Part shown: in pieces, positions 42,901 to 55,416 of the stretch | Position numbering within the stretch: position 1 is the first letter of the stretch | How the letters are laid out: each line of letters begins with the position of its first letter | Assembly (NCBI GenBank): GCA_027627225.1 | Contig: CM051029.1 | Location: forward strand, 71,968,578 to 72,032,577 | DNA length: 64,000 bases | Direction: 5' to 3' | From: Congeria kusceri | Lineage: Eukaryota > Mollusca > Bivalvia > Myida > Dreissenidae | Program-made: the position numbers and the translations under genes | Notes under the pieces: model-generated | Seen by the model: the letters and a program-made list of their open reading frames with translations, nothing else | Databases searched by the model: none | What the model was told of the DNA's origin: nothing

Positions 42901-45900
42901 AGTGTTCATGGATCAGATCAATATATTAGCTAATTTCAATTGTACGAACAACAAACTATGGTGCAAATCTTTGAAATCAACTTTAGACAACCTAGGCTTT
43001 GGCTTTATGCTTAATACACCAGATATCACAGGTGACATTGCATACATGGTAACTCAAAGACTAAAAGATCAATTTGTACAAGAGTGGAATGATAAATTAG
43101 CATCACAGCCCAAAATGGAATTCTACTTAAAATTTAAAAAAAAGCTTCGAATATGAAAAATACCTTGATTGCATTCCCATTGAAAAGGCCAGAATTCATA
43201 TGAGCAAATTTCGATTAAGTTCTCATTGTCTTGAAATAGAAGTTGGCAGATATAATAGATTAACCCGACAAGAACGCAAGTGTAAACTTTGTAACCAAAA
43301 TGTATGTGAATCAGAATATCACTTTTTACTGTGTTGTCCATTATATAACGAATTGCGTACACAATATAATATCAGGCCATCCTGGCCTAACATAAATAAA
43401 TTCATTTCAATGATGTCTAGCACAAATGTTATAAAACTCAAAAACATGTCAAAATTTTTGGTAGAAGCTTTCAAACTTAGATGTGAGAATATAATCGTTT
43501 AGCTGCTTCATAATTGCTTGTTTACTAACAAAAACGTACTATATTGTAATATGTACTGTTACTGTTTGTTTATATGCAAATGTTTCTTGAATCTCATATG
43601 TATTCATCTTTAAATACGTTATATTGTATGATTCCCTGTCTCGGCCATATTTTTTTTGCATTTGTGTATATGTATTTGGCCAAAGGCAGTTTGCCGGATT
43701 GCCAATAAACTTTTGATTTGATTTGATTTTGTTAAATCACTCTTACTTCTCCTTTTTACACACCTGTTTATAGCTCTTCCTAGTCCAGGGGAAAAAGTAT
43801 TAAAACAGATACACAGCCTGTTTTATAATTTTGTATGGGATGGACCTGCAAAAATTAAACATACTATTGCGATTAAATCATATGATGATGGAGGAGTTGG
43901 TGCGACTGATATATATGCTTTTGAAAAAACCATGAAAATGACATGGTTAAGGAAAATTGTATCATGTAATGGAAAATGTTTCCAACTGGTATATTCTATG
44001 TTTGATGTGAAGAAAATGTTGAATGTAGGAAAAGATTACATTGAAAAAATTATGAAAAGTTTAAAAAATTGTTTTTGGAGAGATGTACTTACATGTTATA
44101 TCTATTATATTAATAAACAAATTGTTAGTAAGTGTGAAGATATCCTTGATATGCCTCTATTTTATAACCACAATTTTAAGATAGGTACAAATAGTGTATA
44201 TAATAAAAATATGTATGACAGGGGAATTAGATATGTAAGAGATATAGTATGCACTTCTGGACAGTTTTTAGAACAATCTGTAGTAGAAAATCTTATTGGT
44301 GTTAAAATTAACTTCATATTTTATGAAGGTTTAATCAGAACTGTGAGGGCATTTATCAAATTGTCAGGCTTCCCAGTTATAAAAAAGCCAAATATGCAAT
44401 GTGCATTTATATCATTTTACTTGAATAACATAGTATTGATGCATAATCAAAACAAAATTGTTTATAAATGTTTTACTTATAACACAGATGTACCAACTTG
44501 TCACTCAAAATGGAATACACTATTTAATAACATTGAATGGACAAAAGTGCATACACTTGTTTTTAATATATCTAGAGATACATACACTCAGTGGTTCCAG
44601 ACAAGAATTGTTCACAGAATCTTAGGAACCAAATCCTTGCTATATAAAATGAACATTGTTAATGACAATTTATGTTCTTTTTGTAATGAAAATGAAGAAA
44701 CTATATTACATATTTTCTGGGAATGCAATTCTACAAAGAGAATTGTAGATTATGTTATTGAATTCTTAGGGTCACATAATGTGCAAAAATATACTGAAAT
44801 TTCCTGTCAAACAATGTTATTTGGGAGTACAAACATTAACATGACTGATATAAATATTCTTATCCTAGAAATGAAAAAATATATATTTGTATGCAAGAGA
44901 AAGGGATTATTACCCTCAATAAGAGGGCTGAAGAATAATCTTTGCTTAGCATGGGAAATTCAAGCTAATACAAAATGTCAAGAAAAGGAACTGCATAACT
45001 GGGCAATTGTAAAACTATTTGTTGACCATAGCATAATCTTATTGTAAACTGTGTTGTTTGCTTAAAATATCTAATACCATGGTCATTTGTTTGTCTATGA
45101 TTGATTTATATCTGTCGGAAGTCCAAACTTTTGTCTCTATCCTATCATTTCATTTGTGTATGTGTTTGTGTGTGTGAAATGTGTGGTTGTGTCTGTATAA
45201 TGTTATGCATGGATTTTATCTACCTCTATTATAGCAATACCAGTAATATGTCAAGCAATTTGAACGAAATGTTAAAGGAGCTCTATTATATACTAACAAA
45301 TTAACATGTAAACTAACAATACAAATTGTAATGTATGGAGGTGAATAAAAGCTACATAACAAAAAAATAAAATAAAAATAAAATAAAATAAAAAAAAAAT
45401 AAAAAAAAATAAAAAAAAAAAAAAATAAAAAAATAAAAAAATAATTTGTTTCAGGATCATCTAATTCCAGCATTCCGTCATCTACAATAAAATCAGTCAC
45501 CCTGGAGCTGCTTGTGTCCGTGGATGTGAAACAGACTGGAGATGATACGGAGGAACCTTACCTCACTGGACTGGACTGCCTGCCGGACGGGAGACTGGTA
45601 GCCGTGGACAACAAAAATTGGAAATGTATCATAATGGATAACCTGCTGCAGAGACAAGGAACGCCGTTTACATTCAAGACATACCCGTGCGACGTTTTAT
45701 GTTTGTCTCAGTGTGAACTCGCAGTGACATTGTTTAATAAGACCGTTTGTCTCCTACCCGTGAGTCCTGACAACGTCATCAGTCTGACCAGGGAAATTAA
45801 CACATCATCCAAAGTCTGTTCTATATGCTGCATGACCCCATCAAACATGGTCGTGAATACGTACCTTGATCCACGTTCTGCTAGAATGATATCAGTGGAC

Positions 45901-46308
45901 GGTGTAGAGTCTGAATTCGATCATGTAGTGTTTCCTAAGACATATACACATGGAGACAGTAAGTGCACGTATGTCCAGTCTAAGAACACGTTGGTACTGA
46001 CTGACACGCTCGCTCACACAGTGTACATGTACGACACCGTGAAGGGCACGTCTATAGCAGTCACTGATAAGAACATACAGGAACCACGTGGTGTGTGTGT
46101 CGGTCCTGTTGACACGGTGTTTGTGTGCAGTCAGAACAAGAACTCCATCGTGCACCTGACGGTGGATGGTGACTTACTCGGTACCTACCCAGTGGATATG
46201 CAGTGTCCGTACAGCCTGTGTATGAATAAAGATGGCACTAGGCTGGCTGTGTCAAACAGCGCTTCCGGAAAGAGAAGACTGCTGGTGTACAAAATATTAC
46301 AAACATAA
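30056..46308 (+). CDS. TRIM-like protein (two B-boxes, coiled coil, propeller-like C-terminus), copy 1
   Basis: Two exons, 30056-30956 and 45455-46308, join in phase 1 to encode 584 residues. B-box 1 is about residues 27-66 (C27, C30, C43, C46, C51, C54, H58, H66). B-box 2 is about 89-118 (C89, H92, C100, H103, C108, C111, H115, C118). A charged coiled coil covers about 130-260. Exon 2 gives a beta-propeller-like region with repeated DGRLVAVDN, KNTLVLTD, PRGVCVGPVDTVFVC and DGTRLAVS strands, like the NHL-type end of molluscan TRIM2/3/56/71 relatives. There is no RING domain, so ubiquitin-ligase activity is not implied. An in-frame upstream ATG (29966) would add 30 residues; I chose 30056 for its AAAATGG context. 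The intron carries the nested LINEs, yet the frame is intact. Confidence 0.85.
30993..31044 (+). repeat. TTTA microsatellite, short allele in copy 1
   Basis: About 12 units with two interruptions, directly after the exon 1 donor region. The matching site in copy 2 (52513-52748) has about 59 units. Confidence 0.9.
33283..34263 (+). CDS. LINE ORF1 protein (coiled coil plus RRM-like nucleic-acid binding), outer element
   Basis: Intact frame of 326 codons. Residues about 35-180 are a long charged coiled coil (KQMLKKEDIENLIANTVTKI and onward). A central RRM-like region follows (NNIKVMDVKEEP to VLIKLRNNDDKSTVMRKRKE), then a basic C-terminal domain. This matches L1-type ORF1p, the trimeric RNA chaperone that packages LINE RNA. 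No stop or frameshift is present, in contrast to ORF2, so the insertion may be fairly young. Confidence 0.8.
   Translation: MSAKDLTKSSKYQPAGKMTAKGSDRPKRNNSEVSNDSINDSSSIKMQLDTMELALTGLRDEIKQMLKKEDIENLIANTVTKIMTEMEKRNEELLNKIKQNLQIELENKLLKLTENSIKEKTKELTDRIKSIEFENESLREKQAKLIKEHKTALENMDDKINTNTRLNEENSKRSNHNEQYSRKNNIKVMDVKEEPNESITTLSAKITTLFQEQNIRIEPEQIVAIHRIPTKKGQTRPVLIKLRNNDDKSTVMRKRKEMKKAGHRLVDDVTTLNTGLMSRLQLHKDIESTWFFNGSVFAQTNRQERIKFDLYDNIDAAIQEYRAKRK
34264..36006 (+). other. Noncoding 1.7-kb region between LINE ORF1 and ORF2
   Basis: AT-rich and without a long frame. Most LINEs have ORF1 and ORF2 adjacent or overlapping, so the spacing is unusual. Apart from the paired hairpins I see a direct 19-bp duplication at about 35757-35793 (TCTTTATATGCAGAGTGTT) and nothing else. 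Confidence 0.6.
34744..35033 (+). repeat. Two related hairpins in the LINE inter-ORF region
   Basis: Hairpin 1 is 34744-34800, hairpin 2 is 34982-35033. In each, GATCATCT pairs with a downstream partner (AGGTGGTC using two G-U pairs, or AGATGATC exactly). The outer stem pairs CCC with GGG, and a GCC bulge sits on the 3' side. The outer stem is AATCCC/GGGATT in one and TTCCCC/GGGGTAA in the other. Confidence 0.6.
36007..38500 (+). pseudogene. Outer LINE ORF2, 5' part: endonuclease and reverse transcriptase, broken
   Basis: An AP-type endonuclease starts at the ATG at 36007 (IVSYNCRGLND, CLQDSHF, FILCGDFNFV, YRSDHSPIT). A reverse transcriptase follows (MTIDFEKAFDTLEF, ERGCRQGDPISSY, ISQFADDTSLF, GLKINYDKTN, PLGKITVV). 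Breaks: an in-frame TAA at 36064, a one-base frameshift near 37503-37527, and a TAA at 37641. At 38500 the frame is cut by the nested LINE and resumes at 43736. Not expected to make an active protein. Confidence 0.88.
38922..40067 (+). CDS. Nested LINE ORF1 protein
   Basis: 381 intact codons from ATG 38922 (MGKSGKKRSKEEA). A Pro/Thr/Gln-rich N-terminal region is followed by a coiled coil at about residues 100-200 (heptads such as LDQIETDVKTISSKLSMVES). An L1-ORF1-like domain comes next (RIESAASQMKIDRAHRLGPY, RPIVAKFNYYGDKESV, FPKQIQERRKKLLPYL). It ends at TAG 40065-40067, and ORF2 continues in the same frame. Confidence 0.75.
   Translation: MGKSGKKRSKEEASPNYANDQLDKLHIMATNTPAAINPTASSPTLYGTPVATGTFMPPHLQYLAQQSPTQFSYMLAPASPQNVNQASTTTQMDLDMYKTILSKLNSIESTQKQMQSKLSKLDQIETDVKTISSKLSMVESKVASLESKFNESDKRLSDIEKSRSFDSNTSDEMKTNMDALSRNLTSLRNENIDLNETIIDLQARSMRDNLLFFNFEEEIRFEGRKFENCAEKVLHFCENNLRIESAASQMKIDRAHRLGPYQHGKKRPIVAKFNYYGDKESVKSAAREKLKDGNFRVSDQFPKQIQERRKKLLPYLIEAKRNGKQASLSYDSLYIERVKYTHDRPPSGPVPELPPRGRREYGGQRLNSTESRQDHELPTGN
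40068..43502 (+). pseudogene. Nested LINE ORF2 (endonuclease-reverse transcriptase), broken
   Basis: AP endonuclease: LSWNVQGLVSKLG, LLFTETWN, GGVIFYY, LTADFNSRIG, STVDYVIVN, FSDHCPIEF. Reverse transcriptase: PIFKKGDKKDPSNYRGITLV, LQFGFRDKRSTTDCIF, CVFIDYEKAFDTV, GVKQGEPLSPLLFILFIND, LLFADDIVLY, GLKINVNKTK. C-terminal knuckle CKLCNQNVCESEYHFLLCC. Breaks: stops at 41169, 41358 and 41481, a one-base deletion near 42276 before FADD, and an extra A in a run near 43142. No ATG starts the frame near its beginning; it directly follows the ORF1 stop in the same frame. Confidence 0.88.
43736..45047 (+). pseudogene. Outer LINE ORF2, 3' part (C-terminal domain)
   Basis: It continues exactly where the nested insertion interrupted (KITVV then KSLLL). 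It runs through SYDDGGVGATDIYAFEKTMK to the Cys-His knuckle CSFCNENEETILHIFWEC (C-x2-C-x7-H-x4-C), usual at the C-terminus of L1 ORF2p. It stops at 45047. This segment itself shows no internal break. Confidence 0.85.
45353..45443 (+). repeat. A-rich 3' tail of the outer LINE
   Basis: AAAATAAAA-type simple sequence, directly abutting the right target-site duplication and therefore 2 bp upstream of the exon 2 acceptor tract. Confidence 0.9.
45455..46308 (+). CDS. TRIM-like copy 1, exon 2 (propeller-like)
   Basis: The acceptor TTTGTTTCAG (45445-45454) lies inside the right target-site duplication of the outer LINE. The sequence just upstream is the LINE's A-rich tail in place of the original tract. 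It opens GSSNSSIPSS and ends LLVYKILQT. About 39 of 284 residues differ from copy 2, many of them radical (for example Cys to Arg, Leu to Tyr, Ile to Arg). Confidence 0.85.
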
Positions 46309-49008
46309 AATCAAACATGACAATTTATAATATGTATTACGAATTTCAAATATTGTTTTAGTATATATAATGTGATTATCGTGATTGATGATCCCGTTCA
46401 GTTAGCAATAGATGTTTTTGAAAAGAAACATTCGCTAAATAAAGACTAATTCTGTTGTAACATATGCAACGGTATAGTTCGTAGCACACAAATGACGATT
46501 CAAATTACGTTTAATAAACAGCTGTGTTGATGAACTGTGCATGTGGCAAGTAGAGAAGTCCACTCTAAACTTGAAGATACATAATTTAGAGTTTACAGGT
46601 ACACCATAACTGTATTTATTTTTACATAATAAATTCCCTTGTACATATAAATACATATTCTAACACAACACGCGGCTAGTTTTCCACAGACAAAGAAGGA
46701 AATTAACTATAGGTTACTCTGCAACAAATTATGGGTGGAGTGTAATGTTTTGAAAATTATATTATCATATTGAAACTGAACGATAATTGCCCACACTAGT
46801 TTTATCTCACGTTTTAGCTCGACTTATTCGAAGAAGAAAAGTCGAGCTATTGTCTTCGCTGTGTCGTCTGCGTCACCGTACGCGTTAGTTTAGTTTTTAG
46901 GTTAAGTTTTTTGTCAGAGTCCATTTCTCACAAACTATCTAGAGTATCCATTTGAAACTTTCAATACTTATAAAATGCATTGAGAAGCTTTCCAGCTTTG
47001 ATTCAAAAAGGGTTACACTAAAATCGTTTATTTTAACCGATGTCAGTCAGGGGTATGTCACTTGTTATAACGAATATACTTTAAATCACATATGGGTAAA
47101 TAAAAAAATAAATAAATAAAATTGATATATTTTGGTAAATTTAAAAAATAAATACGATGGGTTTACGGAAATTATTGAGAAAGTGTTTTTATTTCGAGTC
47201 GTAATCAACGTTCATACGTAACACATTACGCAGATACATTTTAACTTCTGACCAACTAAATTATCATGCAAATAACATGTAAATTAGTTTAAATAATTTA
47301 GGCAAATTATGTGTTGGAAATATTGAATTTTATTTGAGAAATACATATATGGCGAATTATGAAGAAAGAATAATGGAATACTGGCTTAATGCACAAAACA
47401 TGCATCTAGCATTATTTAATCTAAGTCTCTGTTGTGTACATACCAATGGCCAAATTTGTACATCTTATCTGGCAGTGTTGTTGAAGTTGGCATTTATTAC
47501 CTCTCACTTACATAATGTTAATTGCCGAAGTTAATATTTAGAGAATATTTTGTGAACATTTTAAATTTTCGCGAACTTCTCAAAATACTCGAAGGAATGT
47601 TCGCAGACTGTTAACATGCGGTTCATTTTTCACATGCAAATTAGGTCTTCCCCATAACTTTCAGCGAATAGACATGTGAACTATCCAAAATTTAAAATGT
47701 GAACTATCTGCGAATATCAATGTAAGCTATCTGCATCTGCGAATATAAATGTGAGCTATCTACAAATAAAATGTAATCTAGTGTAAATTTACATATATTT
47801 CTGCAACTTATTTGTGATTTATGCGTAAGCAGCTTGCCAATTCTGCAAATACACACACATACTTTGTTAGCAATGCCATAATGATGTTGACAAGTATTAT
47901 ATGTAGGATTAGTGTTGCGGTAGTTGTGGTGCAATGCTGTTGATGATAATGATGATAATGACAATGGGATAATGATCTTGGTGGAGATGGAGATGATGAT
48001 GGCGATATATTTGTCTATGGTGGAGGATGTGTCATGTGTAAATAACAGAGAAATAATTTCAAATAAAAAATACAAATGATATAATTATGATTCTTTGTGT
48101 TTCTCTGCACGCCAGTACATAAAGGTGAACCGTATGTACACATTTATTCTATACTTCAGTACACACTAATTAAATTACATGCCTTGAATTTAATGTTACT
48201 AGTTAAACATCAGACTATTTAATGAAACAAAGCAAAATGCATCATATTCATCAAAATATTTGTGTCCAGTTTGTTATCGGCATTAAAAGTCCCAGATGTG
48301 GTGCAAGTGCAAAACACAGTCTAAATATGGTTGTTTTCCATATTAAAACATCGAAACTATATGCAACGACCTCTTATAGCGTCTCTTCAACAACCAAGAA
48401 CCTGAAAATAAACCGTTTTCAAAAATGTAAACCATCACGGTGGTTCATAATGACTCCAACAACTTTTTATTCTAGCAGCTACGAAGCTGAAATAAAAACA
48501 AAAACCGTGTATAGTTTAATCACTGAACCACACAATAGGCACGTTTAAATTTTGAAAATAATATTAAAACCCACTTATTAGCTCAACAAATCTTCAAATA
48601 TACAATGAAAAGTGCTTTTAGAGGGCGATATTGATTACTCTATACACATTTCTCACTTTAAAAAAAATACGGTGCCGAATACGTTAACCCCCCTGTATAA
48701 GGAAAATATATATGAAAATCAGGATGGATGTACATAAAATAAATATAAATATTGCTATGTATATATGTTATGCTTTCCAAAAACGAAATGTTTTGTTAAC
48801 TGAAATTACTATCACTGCCGTACCACTGTATTTGTATACAATTATATGTATATTGAAATTTTATATGTATGTGTATATATATATTTCCAATTAAGGGCCG
48901 TTGGCCATGAAGCAAATAAACCAATTGAATTGAATTTACTTTGCAGAATGTTCGCTGAAAGTTCGCAGTTACTTTACATTAAAATATCATTTCTGTAAGG
49001 GCTGGCAG
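46309..49008 (+). other. 3' flank of TRIM-like copy 1
   Basis: Noncoding, matched by 55417-58096 in copy 2 with a few percent divergence. It contains a short hairpin-headed repeat (46816-46848, AGCTCGACTT and AAGTCGAGCT arms) of a type seen also at 8555, a cluster of short GCGAAC and GTTCGC motifs around 47570-47760, and a GATGATAAT microsatellite-like stretch near 47941-48000. It ends with GGGCCGTTGGCCATGAAGCA and ATTGAATTGAAT at 48894-48940, like the end of an old retroelement. No gene seen. Confidence 0.55.
46438..46443 (+). terminator. Candidate polyadenylation hexamer, TRIM-like copy 1
   Basis: AATAAA about 130 bp after the stop codon, conserved at the matching place in copy 2 (55546). 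Confidence 0.55.
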
Positions 49009-51232
49009 ATACCAAAGTCCACATGAATCTACCGAAATCTGCATGAATCTATCTAAATTACACCGAAATATTCGATAAAACCATGTATGTTTTAGTTTAA
49101 ATAATGTATTTTGGCATATTTCAACGACATATAATAATTAGAATTACATATTTCATAACAAAGACGAGTACTTGGCGAAATAAGTAACAAAAAAAGGCCA
49201 TTACATACCATCGCCTTTTTAAATGTTACTTATATAGTATGTAATTATAAACAGTTCAAACAAGTTAATTAGTTTATCACGTTTAATTAATTGGTTTCAA
49301 TCAATTTGTGTTTCCTATTGTTTATTTGATACGACACGACGTGATACGCTTATTGCATGAAAACATTATACAATGCTTATTCCAAACATAACAGATGTAA
49401 ATGGAGAAAGTACAAAAACATTTCTTGGTGCATCAATTATCAAATCTTAACAGATCAACCTTCATTTAAAGAGTAAATAATTATATTTAAGTAAAATGAC
49501 AATATAAAAAATCATCACACTTTACAGTATATTTTATGACATATATCTTACTTCATGTCATTTTAAAAGCCGATTTTCGAAACATATATTTTTCAGATCG
49601 TTTATTTTTTCCTTTTTTGTGTTTAGATTGGGTGTTTAAAAGATTTTGAAACTAAATCAGCAATGGCCAGTGACATAAGTATGGTTTTAGATTATTTTTT
49701 CTCAGTTCTCTATCTTGAGTGCATGCTAATAAAAAATTGTATTCGGATTCAATGAGATCAATTGTACACGAGACACATTTTCTGTCAGTAGCAGTTGTAT
49801 TTGTATATCTGCTTTAATTTATGATAGTAAATTAAATTATTTATTAAATGTGGAGAAGGCCTTTTTGTTCTATAACTGTTTAAATGATAATTATTTTGTT
49901 GCTGGGAACTTAATGTTTATTAATTGAGAAGCTTAATTGCGAAGATCACGCTCCAGTGGAGTTGACAGTTTGCACCATGTGTCAGAGTTAAACAAGTCCC
50001 TGGAGGTGTTACTAATGCTGTATAGATAAGCAATCGCAATATACCGTGTCACATGTCGCTAAGCAACCTGTGCATTTGCAGGTTTGGAAAGTCTTCACTG
50101 TAACAACATCATAAAGGTTATATTTTGATGTTCAAATATATTAAGGGAAGAAAACAATTCAATCTTAAAATTCTACCCAAGATTAAGAGACTCAAATAAT
50201 ATTTTTATCAAAAATAGGGGTGTCCCAATATTTACAAGTTACAGTAATAACAGTATATATACTTGTTTTAAAAATGTATTATGTTATAACAAAAATATAT
50301 ATTAAGTTAGCATGCCGGAATTGGTGTTGTACGTGTTATGTATATAACATAATGTTACATGTATTTTTTAAAATTTCGTCATACACGCTAATATACTTAT
50401 ATTATTACTGTTTCTGTTATGTATATATACATGTAATTGCTAAAGAATATGCTTCATTATCTTATATTGACGTAACATAATGTTTAATTGAAATATGATC
50501 TAGGCATGGCGGTCTATGGTGTTGAAAATTTTAATTAGTATTTATAAAGTTTATAATGTTGTTGTTGTTTTTCACACAGTTAATCATTTAAATGTTACTT
50601 TTTTGTTTGATAAAAGACAAACCCGACAATTAAAAACAAAACAACAGTTTTATCTGAAATAAGAACACATTGAAAGGACATAAACGGAACTTTAACTTAA
50701 GTGTTCACTTTATATCGCATGTTATTTTATATGCATATAAAACTGTTTTTCTAATTATTTCTAGATGTAAAGTAAATATTTTAACCTTCATTGCTATGCA
50801 GAATTATTTGCATCATTTGATGATAATGCTGGTTTTTATATTGATCGATTCATATAGCATGGAAATTTGTAAGTTGTTTGCTTGTTTTTACATGATGGAT
50901 CCGCCAATTTTACTAGTTTGCTCATTGTGAACATGTGTATTGGTTGCTAATTCGTTATAAATATTATGTATTATTTATTAGGTGTTTGCAACTTCATTCA
51001 ATGTTATGAATAACGATTCATCGCAGGTTACGTGCTTTTATACTTTGTTATTGACATACGTGGTTAATAAAAATTAAATAAATTACACTGTTTTGTATTA
51101 TTTGTCGTTTATTTTATAATAATTTATTATAAATGTTGTAAAAATAAAGTTTTATCGTAGATTTCGGTATAATATCGATTGTTTCGTGAAAATTCATGTA
51201 GATTTCGGTAGATTCATGTAGAATTCGGTATT
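49009..51232. mobile_element. 2.2-kb inverted-repeat element between the two duplicates
   Basis: The left end ATACCAAAGTCCACATGAAT continues CTACCGAAATCTGCATGAAT. The right end (51192-51232) is its reverse complement with few mismatches (ATTCATGTAGATTTCGGTAG, then ATTCATGTAGAATTCGGTAT). The interior is AT-rich with no transposase-like frame, so it looks non-autonomous. No target duplication was resolved. Confidence 0.65.
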
Positions 51233-51577
51233 TCCAATAACCGGATATAACCGGTCTCAGCACTGCGAGGGTTATGATCAGCGAATATATCAAGGGCGTA
51301 TAGGAGACAATACATAAAAATAGTCTTATCATCAATAAGGTAAAACAACATTCTATAATTTTCGTTACGATACTATGACTTTAACGCATGGGAGCACTTG
51401 TTAGTATTATTATTATACTTTTTAAAATCGAAAGTAGAATTAAGTTTCAATACTATATAAATAGTAAACCAATACACTATTTTTGAGATGAAAACATGTT
51501 GTGTTGTCGCAAAATTTACATGTAGTTTAAAACTATTCCAGATACATACTACAATCGAAATAAGAAAAAGCTTGAAA

Positions 51578-55416
<3,839 letters not shown>

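Larger units (their letters stand above)
38501..43728 (+). mobile_element. Second LINE nested in the outer LINE's reverse transcriptase
   Basis: 5.2 kb, flanked by a short direct repeat TTGTTAA (38494-38500 and 43729-43735), and ending in GATTT repeats (43714-43728). Layout: 5' UTR 38501-38921, ORF1 38922-40067, ORF2 40068-43502 (broken), 3' UTR with AATAAACTTTTGATTTGATT. It is in the same orientation as the outer element and of a different family: another ORF1, another EN/RT type and a GATTT tail in place of A-rich. I do not assign a clade. Confidence 0.88.
32849..45443 (+). mobile_element. L1/Tx1-like LINE inserted at the exon 2 splice acceptor (contains a second LINE)
   Basis: Flanked by the 13-bp duplication ATTTGTTTCAGGA (32836-32848 and 45444-45456). 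The empty site is preserved once in copy 2 (54551-54564). Layout: 5' UTR of about 430 bp, ORF1 (33283-34263), an unusually long 1.7-kb inter-ORF region, ORF2 (from 36007, broken), a 3' UTR, and an A-rich tail (45361-45443). Without the nested element it is about 7.4 kb and seems full length. It lies in the same orientation as the host gene. Clade is judged from the CLQDSHF endonuclease motif and GFIKGRYIGENTRLLYDIM in the reverse transcriptase. Confidence 0.9.
29756..49010 (+). repeat. Segmental duplication, copy 1 (carries nested LINEs)
   Basis: Without the 12.6-kb LINE insertion this is about 6.7 kb and aligns end to end with 51283-58096. It includes a B-box gene, its intron, the 3' flank, and shared minor repeats. 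Left homology begins near ATATATCAA at 29756. Right homology ends at GGGCTGGCAGATA (49011), where the left end of an inverted-repeat element follows. Confidence 0.92.

Noticed and set aside
32849..45443. Endogenous retrovirus or LTR element
   Set aside because: No long terminal repeats, protease or integrase; AP-type endonuclease, A-rich tail and 13-bp target duplication identify non-LTR retrotransposons.
45892..46155. Minus-strand 87-codon frames opposite exon 2 in both copies
   Set aside because: Shadow frames of a conserved coding exon; kept only because the sense strand is conserved.
30056..46308. TRIM-like copy 1 as a pseudogene killed by the LINE
   Set aside because: Both exons are intact, the phase is unchanged and the acceptor was rebuilt by the target duplication. 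Expression could still be reduced, but the sequence does not show a dead gene.
47704..48075. 123-codon minus-strand frame as a gene
   Set aside because: The matching region of copy 2 is interrupted (94 codons and different ends), it overlaps a GAT-rich simple repeat, and no family is recognised.
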